In this document: one piece after another, positions 1 to 6,636 of the stretch
Position numbering within the stretch: the first letter of the stretch is position 1
How the letters are laid out: every line of letters begins with the position of its first letter
From: Spirochaetales bacterium
GTDB taxonomy: Bacteria; Spirochaetota; Spirochaetia; Sphaerochaetales; Sphaerochaetaceae
Length of the DNA: 22,265 nucleotides
NCBI GenBank assembly: GCA_022784805.1
Contig: JALFYG010000156.1
Location: 1-22,265 of the forward strand
Reading direction: 5' to 3'
Program-made: the position numbers and the translations under genes
Notes under the pieces: model-generated
Database searches by the model: none
Told to the model about the DNA's origin: nothing
The model's input: the letters and a program-made list of their open reading frames with translations, nothing else

Positions 1-151
1 CCCTCAACTCTTCTATTTCAGCATGGCTTTGACGGATAACCGTCTGAAGCTGCTGTTTTTTCAGCTGAAGTGTAGGCAGATAGCGGTTGAACTGCTTCAA
101 GGAGTCTTTCTGCTTCTTCTGCTCATTCTTGGTCAGCTTAATCTTTGCCAC
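1..151 (-). CDS. atpD: V-type ATP synthase subunit D (5' part only)
   Basis: Only the first 50 codons are in the window; the gene continues past its left edge. The start is a GTG, giving MAKIKLTKNE followed by a Lys/Gln-rich helical stretch that resembles the N-terminal helix of V/A-type ATPase subunit D, the central rotor stalk that couples the A/B head to the membrane ring. A GAGGG Shine-Dalgarno about nine bases upstream overlaps the stop codon of the B-subunit gene, which supports both the GTG start and translational coupling. The position directly after subunits A and B matches the E-x-A-B-D order of spirochaete V-ATPase operons. The identification rests on the short N-terminus plus this context. 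Confidence 0.85.
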   Translation of the reverse strand, partial: MAKIKLTKNEQKKQKDSLKQFNRYLPTLQLKKQQLQTVIRQSHAEIEELR

Positions 152-163
152 AGTCTATCACCC

Positions 164-1456
164 TCACTTAGGCCAGTACTTGGAAATCAAATCTGACTTG
201 AGAAGAGTTTCTTCTGGTAGGAAACACTCGCTCAAAATCTTCCAACCTGTATCCAATGCTTCTTCAAGAGGAATGTTGACACTTAAGTCCATAAGCTGTT
301 TCTCGAACATTTCTCCGTACTTGAGAAGCTTTTCGTCCCAGTCTGACATCAAGAATCCCATACTCTTCTTTTCAAGAGAATCTTTATAAGCAGAGTAAAG
401 CTTGATCATACCATCCATAAGAGCTCTGTGGTCGTCTCTTGTATCCTTGTTGACGTTCTGCTTCAGACGAGAAAGGGAACCGAATGGCTCGATGTGGCCA
501 TGCTTAAGATAGTACTGACCTTCTGTGATGTATCCTGTGTTGTCTGGAACTGGGTGAGTAACGTCGTCACCAGGCATTGTTGTGACACCAAGAATAGTTA
601 CGGAGCCAGCGCCTTCAAAGTCTACAGCCTTCTCATATCTAGCAGCAAGCTGGGAATACAAGTCTCCTGGGTAACCTCTGTTTGAAGGAACCTGGTCCAT
701 TGTGATGGCCATTTCTTTCAAAGCATCGGCATAGTTTGTCATATCTGTCAAAAGGACAAGTACCTTCTTTCCCTGGAGAGCGAACTGCTCAGCGACAGCA
801 AGAGACAAATCAGGAACCAGAGTACACTCTACTGTCGGGTCAGCTGCAGTATGGATGAACATAACTGTACGGGAAAGAGCACCGGAAGTATTGAGAGTAT
901 CTCTGAAGAAGAGATAGTCATCATACTTGAGACCCATGCCACCGAGGACGATGATGTCGACTTCTGCCTGCATGGCGATGCGTGCAAGAAGCTGGTTATA
1001 TGGTTCACCGCTGATTGAGAAGATAGGAAGCTTCTGGGATTCAACAAGAGTGTTGAATACGTCAATCATCGGGATACCGGTACGGATCATGTTCTTTGGT
1101 ACGATTCTTCTTGCCGGGTTTACAGATGGTCCTCCGATAGGAATCATATTGTCTTCAAGAACCGGGCCATTATCTCTTGGCTTTCCAGCTCCATCAAAGA
1201 CTCTTCCAAGAAGGTTGTCTGAGAAGCTTACTCTCATAGGGACACCAAGGAATCTGACGCTGTCGCCTGTGCTGATTCCTCTTGCGCCAGAGAATACCTG
1301 AAGAGATACCAAGTCACCATCAAGCTTGATTACGTTTGCATATGACTTACCTGTAGATGTAGTAACCTCAGCCAAGTCTCCACTTCTTACGCCATCAGCC
1401 TTTACAGAGATGACGTTTCCTACTATTGATTCAATCTTTGTATATACTTTCTGCAT
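164..1456 (-). CDS. atpB: V-type ATP synthase subunit B (non-catalytic)
   Basis: A 430-residue protein of normal length for V/A-type ATPase subunit B, which alternates with the catalytic A subunit in the A3B3 head. It has the N-terminal beta-barrel (about 1-75) and the nucleotide-binding fold from about 75 on. Family signatures are visible: GRVFDGAGKPRDNGP, GGPSVNPARR and RTGIPMIDVFNTLVESQKLPIFS. The P-loop position reads SGEPYNQLLARIA, with no GKT, as expected for the non-catalytic subunit. An AGAGGTGAG Shine-Dalgarno lies just before the ATG. Only three bases separate it from the A-subunit stop, so the two are surely co-transcribed. In spirochaetes this enzyme may make ATP or pump ions; the sequence here does not decide which. 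Confidence 0.97.
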   Translation of the reverse strand: MQKVYTKIESIVGNVISVKADGVRSGDLAEVTTSTGKSYANVIKLDGDLVSLQVFSGARGISTGDSVRFLGVPMRVSFSDNLLGRVFDGAGKPRDNGPVLEDNMIPIGGPSVNPARRIVPKNMIRTGIPMIDVFNTLVESQKLPIFSISGEPYNQLLARIAMQAEVDIIVLGGMGLKYDDYLFFRDTLNTSGALSRTVMFIHTAADPTVECTLVPDLSLAVAEQFALQGKKVLVLLTDMTNYADALKEMAITMDQVPSNRGYPGDLYSQLAARYEKAVDFEGAGSVTILGVTTMPGDDVTHPVPDNTGYITEGQYYLKHGHIEPFGSLSRLKQNVNKDTRDDHRALMDGMIKLYSAYKDSLEKKSMGFLMSDWDEKLLKYGEMFEKQLMDLSVNIPLEEALDTGWKILSECFLPEETLLKSDLISKYWPK

Positions 1457-1459
1457 GGC

Positions 1460-3184
1460 TCACCTCTTTCTCTCTTCAAAGAAGGTTCTGATCTCCTTCT
1501 CTCCCTTTTCATATTCAGGAGTGTTTTCAGGAGTACCGTTCCAATCCAAGAAACGCTGTCTAAGCTGGTTAAAGAAGTTTCTTGCATCCTTTTTATCTTT
1601 CAGCTGGTAATCAGAAGAAAGAATATCCAAGAGAACAGAGAAGACGTGCTGCTGTCTCTCGATTGTTACCGTGGCGTCGACTGGGTCGAAGGAGTTCTGC
1701 TGGAAGTAACAAGAATCAACGAACTCACCCTTCTGATAGACGATATAGTCTTCAAGGGTTGTTCCTTCTTCACCGACGACCTTCATCATCTGACCGACTT
1801 CGCTTCCATGTCTTACAAATGAGTATGCATAATCAACATCTTTCTTGTTGATAACGCCTTCATATGTGCTCCAGGAATCCAATGGGTCGATGGCAGGATA
1901 CTTTCTAGCGTCTGATCTTTCACGGGAAAGACCATGGAATGCACCCACAACCTTAAGAGTAGCCTGAGTAACTGGTTCTTCGAAGTTACCACCTGCAGGA
2001 GATACAGTTCCACCAATTGTGACGGAACCATAGGAGCCATCGCGGAGTCTTACCTTTCCAGCTCTTTCATAGAATTCTGCAATTCTTGACTCCAAGTAAG
2101 CAGGGAATGCTTCGTCGCCAGGAATTTCTTCAAGTCTTCCGCTCATCTCTCTCATTGCCTGAGCCCAACGGGAAGTACTGTCTGCAAGAAGAAGAACATC
2201 AAGTCCCATGTTTCTATAGTACTCAGCCATGGTTACGGCTGTGTATACACTGGCTTCACGGGCTGCAACAGGCATACTTGATGTGTTACAGATGATGATG
2301 GTTCTTTCCATAAGGGATCTTCCTGTCTTAGGGTCGATCAACTCTGGGAACTCCTTAAGTGTCTCAACAACTTCACCAGCACGCTCACCGCAGGCAGCGA
2401 TGATTACGATGTCAACGTCTGCGTTCTTACTTGTAAGGTGCTGAAGAACAGTCTTACCTGCACCGAATGGGCCAGGAATACAATATGTTCCACCTTTTGC
2501 AACAGGAAGGAAGGTATCGATGAGTCTGATCTTTGTAACCATCGGCTCATCTGGTCTTACTCTCTCTTCGTAGCACTTGATAGGAACCTTGACAGGCTGA
2601 GTGATGATCATGGAGAGTTCTTTCTTCTCTCCCCTGTCATTGACTATGACAGCAACTGTGTCACGGGCGGCATACTTTCCCTTCTCTACGATGGATTCCA
2701 CTGTCCAGAAACCTGGAAGAGTGAAAGGAACCATGATTTTGTGAGTAAACAACAGTTCCTGGACACTACCGATTGCGTCACCAGCCGCCACTTCGTCACC
2801 CTTCTTTACACAAGGCGTGAACTCCCATTCATTATTTGGAATAGGATCAAGATAAACACCACGCTGTAAGAAGAAGCCACACTTTTCAGCAAGCTGTGGG
2901 AGAGGGTTCTGAAGACCGTCGAAGACCTGGGTCAAAAGACCAGGACCCAATTCTACAGACAACATTTCTCCTGTGAACCTTACTTCATCTCCGACCTTGA
3001 TTCCTGATGTATCTTCATATATCTGAAGGTCAGCCACCTCTCCTGTGATTCTAATGACCTCACCTTTGAGCTTTTCTTCACCCACAAGGATATAGCCAAC
3101 CTCATTTTTGATTACAGTTTCGTCAAACTTTACTTTGACAAGGTTGCCGTTGACACCTGCAACCCGCCCAGTCTTATAGTCCAT
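1460..3184 (-). CDS. atpA: V-type ATP synthase subunit A (catalytic)
   Basis: A 574-residue catalytic subunit of the V/A-type ATPase, close to the usual length. The P-loop GPFGAGKT is at about residues 238-245. The Walker B region reads VLLLADSTSRWAQAMRE, followed by SGRLEEIPGDEAFPAYL, a strong A-subunit signature. The A-specific bulge insertion lies at about 115-190. I placed the start at the ATG (3184) and not at the in-frame GTG two codons upstream, because the AAGGAG Shine-Dalgarno directly abuts that GTG but sits five bases from the ATG. The start overlaps the 3' end of the DUF2764 gene by 11 bases, so translation is probably coupled. All key nucleotide-binding residues that I can check are intact. 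Confidence 0.97.
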   Translation of the reverse strand: MDYKTGRVAGVNGNLVKVKFDETVIKNEVGYILVGEEKLKGEVIRITGEVADLQIYEDTSGIKVGDEVRFTGEMLSVELGPGLLTQVFDGLQNPLPQLAEKCGFFLQRGVYLDPIPNNEWEFTPCVKKGDEVAAGDAIGSVQELLFTHKIMVPFTLPGFWTVESIVEKGKYAARDTVAVIVNDRGEKKELSMIITQPVKVPIKCYEERVRPDEPMVTKIRLIDTFLPVAKGGTYCIPGPFGAGKTVLQHLTSKNADVDIVIIAACGERAGEVVETLKEFPELIDPKTGRSLMERTIIICNTSSMPVAAREASVYTAVTMAEYYRNMGLDVLLLADSTSRWAQAMREMSGRLEEIPGDEAFPAYLESRIAEFYERAGKVRLRDGSYGSVTIGGTVSPAGGNFEEPVTQATLKVVGAFHGLSRERSDARKYPAIDPLDSWSTYEGVINKKDVDYAYSFVRHGSEVGQMMKVVGEEGTTLEDYIVYQKGEFVDSCYFQQNSFDPVDATVTIERQQHVFSVLLDILSSDYQLKDKKDARNFFNQLRQRFLDWNGTPENTPEYEKGEKEIRTFFEERKR

Positions 3185-3734
3185 AATCACTCCTTGATGT
3201 TATTACACTTTGGATGTCTCTATAGAGACGGTCAAATTCTTCTCTTCCCTTTTCTTCACTAAATGCAGCGACTCTTTCTTTGATCTGCAACTTGAGGCCA
3301 TAAATAATCAAGGCATCAAGGCTGAATGGAGAAGAAACTGGATGAGATGAAAGGAACTCGAAATACTCTCCAAGAATTGCCTTTTCAGCATCCAATGGAT
3401 TTTGGATGGCAAGTATTTCCTTTGCTTTTTTCTCTAAGTTTTCATCTCTTGGGGCTCTGGATCTGTATTGAGGATCATCTCCTTTTCCATTCTTTATGGC
3501 CCTTTGTGTCACCAGCATTTCGCTGAATGTGAAATTAAAGCTGTCCCAATCCTTTACAATTCTGTTGGTGACCTTTCCATCCCTATGGGAAAATGAAGCC
3601 TTTTCAAGCTCAGCAAAGTCTTTGTCATTTAACTGTTCCTTGGCTTTGCTTAAAAACTCTTCATATTTCATTGGAGAGGGCTTATCCATCCAGACAGAGG
3701 GCAGAGAAGCAGCGAAATAAATGTATTCAGCCAC
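3174..3734 (-). CDS. DUF2764 family protein, V-ATPase operon accessory or subunit
   Basis: A 186-residue soluble, charged, mostly helical protein beginning MAEYIYFAASLPSV. It resembles DUF2764 proteins, which I know from the same slot (between E and A) in V-ATPase operons of spirochaetes and Bacteroidetes. No catalytic motif, signal peptide or membrane segment is seen. Because these operons lack a recognisable subunit C (the socket that joins the rotor to the membrane ring), DUF2764 is a reasonable candidate for that role; this is inference. The start is a GTG with AAGGAG seven bases upstream that overlaps the stop of the E-subunit gene. The 3' end overlaps the A-subunit start by 11 bases. 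Family assignment is by eye from the N-terminus and location. Confidence 0.8.
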   Translation of the reverse strand: MAEYIYFAASLPSVWMDKPSPMKYEEFLSKAKEQLNDKDFAELEKASFSHRDGKVTNRIVKDWDSFNFTFSEMLVTQRAIKNGKGDDPQYRSRAPRDENLEKKAKEILAIQNPLDAEKAILGEYFEFLSSHPVSSPFSLDALIIYGLKLQIKERVAAFSEEKGREEFDRLYRDIQSVITSRSDYGL

Positions 3735-3744
3735 ACCGAGCTCC

Positions 3745-4326
3745 TTAGAACATTTCTTTCAATGATGATGAAAGATAAGGATAGAGAAGCTTTGTTATTT
3801 CCTCATCAGAGAGATCAATATAAGATGATCCATCCTTTGAGTAGACCTTAAATCCTCCAGTCACGGAAGATGAAGCACGGAGTGTCACTCCATTTTCAAG
3901 GTCTTTGGAGAACTGGGAAGTAAGTATGGCGTTGATTTTATCAACCATATCCTTGCTGACTTCCACGTCACATCCATTGCTTTCTCCCTTGACTACAGCC
4001 ACAATGGCTTCGGCAAGTACTTTTTCATCGAGAGCTGCAGATACTTTCTGACCAAGAATCTTCTGGAACTTTTCTTCCAAATTCTTACGAAGTGTCAGGG
4101 AAACATCTCTTGCTGCCTGCTTTACGCTGGATATACTGCTTTCTCTTTCAATTTCAATTGTCTTTTTACCGTCAGCAATAATTTTATCTCTTTCCTTCTT
4201 TGCTTCAGAGACAATTCTCTCGGCCTCTTTTCTGGCCTCTTCCAAAATCTTTTTGCTTTCATTTGTAGCGGACTCGATTCCATCTTTCTTTATGGAAGCG
4301 ATGAGATCCTGAATTTGCTGTTCCAT
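3745..4326 (-). CDS. atpE: V-type ATP synthase subunit E
   Basis: A 193-residue peripheral-stalk subunit. Residues 1 to about 105 form a long charged coiled coil rich in Lys, Glu and Ala (for example KKILEEARKEAERIVSEAKK), followed by a small globular C-terminal domain with SSVTGGFKVYSKDGSSYIDLS, typical of the E-subunit tail (GGFxxxxxDG). The stalk holds the A3B3 head still while the D rotor turns. It is the first gene of the operon: AGAGG lies nine bases before the ATG and a weak promoter-like sequence lies just upstream. Ten bases separate its stop from the DUF2764 start. Length and layout are normal. Confidence 0.9.
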   Translation of the reverse strand: MEQQIQDLIASIKKDGIESATNESKKILEEARKEAERIVSEAKKERDKIIADGKKTIEIERESSISSVKQAARDVSLTLRKNLEEKFQKILGQKVSAALDEKVLAEAIVAVVKGESNGCDVEVSKDMVDKINAILTSQFSKDLENGVTLRASSSVTGGFKVYSKDGSSYIDLSDEEITKLLYPYLSSSLKEMF

Positions 4327-4354
4327 AGCTTTACCTCTAAGTCTAACTTTTCTA

Positions 4355-4383
4355 AGTATAAGTTGTGATTTTGGAAAAGGAAA
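4355..4383 (-). promoter_or_regulatory. Putative sigma70-type promoter of the V-ATPase operon
   Basis: On the minus strand TTTCCT, a 17-base spacer and TATACT lie about 28 bases before the atpE ATG. The -10 matches consensus at five of six positions; the -35 is weak. The stretch 4327-4545 between the divergent genes is strongly AT-rich, as expected of a promoter region. Confidence 0.4.
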
Positions 4384-4509
4384 GCTATATAAATCAAATG
4401 AAAATAAATTTTAGTAATAAAAGACGATAAACGATTATTTTTGTCTATAATAATATATATTCATATTTTTTCCAGTTACAAATATTATTCTCATAATTCT
4501 ATACAGACC

Positions 4510-4538
4510 TTCAAATTTCTAAACAATTTTCTTAAAAT
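4510..4538 (+). promoter_or_regulatory. Putative promoter giving a leaderless mRNA
   Basis: TTCAAA, a 17-base spacer and TAAAAT (4533-4538) lie seven bases before the ATG at 4546. With normal start-site spacing, transcription would begin at or next to the A of the ATG. No Shine-Dalgarno is present, which fits a leaderless message. Confidence 0.45.
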
Positions 4539-4545
4539 TCTGATT

Positions 4546-4854
4546 ATGGCAATACCTAAGGAATTTCTTAGAGAAGATAAAATAAGAGCAATCATAATGA
4601 TCAAGAATCTGAAGACAGATGAGATCTATCTTTATAAGACGGAAGATGCTGTGGCATCTTTCTCAAAAGAGAGATTTAAACTGGACTTGGGAATGCACCC
4701 TGAAAAGAGTCTTCAGAGTGCATATTCCACATTAGGTCTGGAGCTCTTTATCTTCGAAATCGATAAAGAAGCAGACAAGGACCAAGATTTGGATAAGCTT
4801 TTGGAAGAAAGAAAAGCATATTGGATTGGGAAGGGAGCAAGACTCTACTCCTGA
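4546..4854 (+). CDS. Small GIY-YIG-like domain protein, catalytic motif degenerate
   Basis: A 102-residue soluble protein. The layout (beta strands AIIMIKN and EIYLYKTED, then RFKLDLGMHPEKSLQSAYSTLGLELFIFEI, then an acidic helix and a Trp) resembles a group of short GIY-YIG-family proteins common in gut Clostridia, where xFxLxxGxHPNxxLQxxWxxYG is the hallmark. The catalytic GIY and YIG triplets and the usual Arg/Glu residues are not recognisable, so it is probably not an active nuclease. I chose the ATG at 4546; the frame stays open upstream, but that part is AT-rich, low-complexity sequence. There is no Shine-Dalgarno; a -10 lies seven bases upstream. It is convergent with udp, with three bases between the stop codons. 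The function is unknown; family assignment is by remembered pattern only. Confidence 0.6.
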   Translation: MAIPKEFLREDKIRAIIMIKNLKTDEIYLYKTEDAVASFSKERFKLDLGMHPEKSLQSAYSTLGLELFIFEIDKEADKDQDLDKLLEERKAYWIGKGARLYS

Positions 4855-4859
4855 GTCTT
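4839..4859. other. Short inverted repeat across two convergent stop codons
   Basis: Seven-base perfect arms AAGACTC and GAGTCTT with a seven-base loop span the stop codon of the GIY-YIG-like gene (4852-4854) and part of the udp stop (4858-4860). No T-run follows on either strand, so it is at most a weak bidirectional terminator or RNA 3' end structure. Confidence 0.35.
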
Positions 4860-5643
4860 ACCTACCCTTCTTTCTATCTTCCTCAATCAGGACTTTCAAA
4901 CCCTCAATGGCAACCTTTATGGCTGGCTCTGTGTCGTGAAGCTTAGGGTTGTCCATACCAAGAGCTTCTCTCTCCTGGTTACCTACAACAAAGAATTCAC
5001 TTCCACATCTTACTCCAAGGTGAGCTGCACATACAAAGAGAGCTGCTGACTCCATTTCAGAAGCAAGGACCCCAAGTCTCTTCCAAGCCTCCCACTTTGT
5101 CTTAAGGTCATAGGATACCGGCATGACATCTGGGTCATGCTGGCCATAGAAAGAGTCCTTACACTGGACTACGCCTGTGTGGCTTCTGAGATTTAGGTTC
5201 TCTGCACCCTTTCTCAATGCCATGACAATATCGTAGTCTGCAACAGCAGGGAACTCTATAGGGGCATACTCTCGGCTTGTTCCTTCAGCTCTTACAGCTC
5301 CTGTTGCGATTACTACGTCTCCTCCGATGACAGGAAGAGCTATTCCTCCACATGTTCCCATTCTGATAAAAGTATCGGCTCCACACTTATAGAGTTCTTC
5401 CATGGCAATAGATGCACTTGGGCCTCCGATACCAGTACTTGTTACACTGACCTTTTCACCCAAAAGAGTTCCTGTGTATGTGACATACTCTCTGTTATCT
5501 GCAACAAAGACAGGGTCATCAAGGTATTTTGCAATCATCGGCACTCTCTTTGGGTCTCCAGGAAGAATAACATATCTTCCCACATCACCCTTCTGTATCC
5601 TCAAGTGGTATTGAATTCCTGTTCCATTCATGTAATCAGACAT
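4858..5643 (-). CDS. udp: Uridine phosphorylase
   Basis: A 261-residue cytoplasmic enzyme of the nucleoside phosphorylase (NP-I) family, which splits uridine with phosphate into uracil and ribose-1-phosphate in pyrimidine salvage. Visible signatures are GDPKR (29-33, phosphate-binding Arg), RMGTCGG (94-100, phosphate and ribose site) and SEMESAALF (195-203, the EME ribose-binding motif). The uracil-specificity loop reads FYGQHDPD: the Gln that E. coli Udp uses (Gln166) is present, but the nearby Arg (Arg168) appears to be Asp or His, as I recall for related anaerobe homologues. An AAGGAGA Shine-Dalgarno sits eight bases before the ATG. The gene stands alone, divergent from the DMT permease and convergent with the GIY-YIG-like gene. 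Confidence 0.92.
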   Translation of the reverse strand: MSDYMNGTGIQYHLRIQKGDVGRYVILPGDPKRVPMIAKYLDDPVFVADNREYVTYTGTLLGEKVSVTSTGIGGPSASIAMEELYKCGADTFIRMGTCGGIALPVIGGDVVIATGAVRAEGTSREYAPIEFPAVADYDIVMALRKGAENLNLRSHTGVVQCKDSFYGQHDPDVMPVSYDLKTKWEAWKRLGVLASEMESAALFVCAAHLGVRCGSEFFVVGNQEREALGMDNPKLHDTEPAIKVAIEGLKVLIEEDRKKGR

Positions 5644-5735
5644 AGTTTGTCTCCTTGGTATTATGTTAACCTATTAAAAGTCCAGTTAAAAGGATAACTT
5701 TTTAATTCTCTATGAATGAATTTCCATCATTTCTA

Positions 5736-5764
5736 TTTAAAGAGAAATCTTCTTTGGATATACT
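5736..5764 (+). promoter_or_regulatory. Putative promoter giving a leaderless mRNA for the DMT permease
   Basis: TTTAAA, a 17-base spacer and TATACT (5759-5764) lie eight bases before the ATG at 5773. No Shine-Dalgarno precedes that ATG. The expected transcription start falls on or within two bases of the start codon. Confidence 0.5.
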
Positions 5765-5772
5765 TCCACCTT

Positions 5773-6636
5773 ATGAAAGAAAATAAAGCTGTATTATTAC
5801 TCTTGGCTGCATCCCTTATTTGGGGATTCACTTTTGCTTTCCAGAGCCAAGCTGCAGATGCAATCGGTCCTTTTATGTACAACGGAATAAGAATGTGCAT
5901 AGGTTTCATTGTTCTTCTTCCACTTTTTATAAAGATACTTAAAGGAAAAGACAAAGAATATATTAAGTCTCTTTTGTTCCATTCTTTTATCTGTGGACTC
6001 CTGATAGGAGCCGCATCAATGGTTCAGCAGATAGGTATCAAATACACAACAGCTGGAAAGGCTGGATTTATTACAAGCCTATATACACTTATTGTTCCTA
6101 TCCTTTCCCTCCTTGTTGGAAAGAAGGTATCAAAGAGAATCTGGATGTGTGTATTCGGAGGCTTGGTGGGAGCATTCTTATTATCCATTAACCATGAAGG
6201 AGGAATCGGTAAGGGAGACGTAATCATCTTTGGATGCGCCATTCTTTTTGCCCTTCACATTATGTATATAGATAAGGTGGGAAAGGCCTTCAATGGCGTG
6301 GATCTCTCTGCCCTACAGTTTTTGACAGCAGGAATCATCTGTCTTATCATCGGATCCTTTGTCGAGACAACAACAATCAGCAATATCAAGGCTGCCCTTA
6401 TTCCTATTCTTTATGCTGGTATCGGCTCCTGTGGACTTGCCTACACATTCCAGGTAGTTGGCCAGAAATATGTCCAGCCAACCAAGGCAACCCTTGCCCT
6501 GTCCCTAGAGAGTGCATGGTCAGTTGTAGGAGGAGCAATAATCCTTAACGAAACAATGAGCGGAAGAGAGCTTCTTGGCTGTCTGATACTCTTTGTCTCT
6601 GTTGTCATTGCCCAGCTTCCTGAGAAGAAAGGATGA
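5773..6636 (+). CDS. DMT superfamily (EamA) transporter
   Basis: A 287-residue integral membrane protein with about ten hydrophobic helices in two EamA repeats. The first begins LLLAASLIWGFTFAFQ and the second near the middle, with the typical ending ESAWSVVGGAIILNETMSGRELLGCLILFVSVVIAQ. Members export or import amino acids, nucleotides and related metabolites; the substrate cannot be read from the sequence. I chose the ATG at 5773 because the family begins with a short cytosolic tail and then helix 1. An upstream ATG at 5716 would add 19 residues but also lacks a Shine-Dalgarno, and the likely promoter -10 (5759-5764) lies inside that extension. The last 32 bases overlap the 3' end of mutS2, tail to tail. 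Confidence 0.9.
   Translation: MKENKAVLLLLAASLIWGFTFAFQSQAADAIGPFMYNGIRMCIGFIVLLPLFIKILKGKDKEYIKSLLFHSFICGLLIGAASMVQQIGIKYTTAGKAGFITSLYTLIVPILSLLVGKKVSKRIWMCVFGGLVGAFLLSINHEGGIGKGDVIIFGCAILFALHIMYIDKVGKAFNGVDLSALQFLTAGIICLIIGSFVETTTISNIKAALIPILYAGIGSCGLAYTFQVVGQKYVQPTKATLALSLESAWSVVGGAIILNETMSGRELLGCLILFVSVVIAQLPEKKG

Noticed and set aside
87..685. Open frames on the plus strand opposite the V-ATPase B gene
   Set aside because: They are antisense shadows of a gene with clear family motifs, with no ribosome site or recognisable protein.
4441..4545. Longer start for the GIY-YIG-like gene
   Set aside because: The added 35 residues are AT-rich low-complexity sequence (IIIYIHIF and similar), the start is not ATG, and a promoter lies within it.
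5644..5735. Riboswitch or structured leader between udp and the DMT permease
   Set aside because: The gap is short and AT-rich; I found no conserved aptamer core or terminator hairpin.
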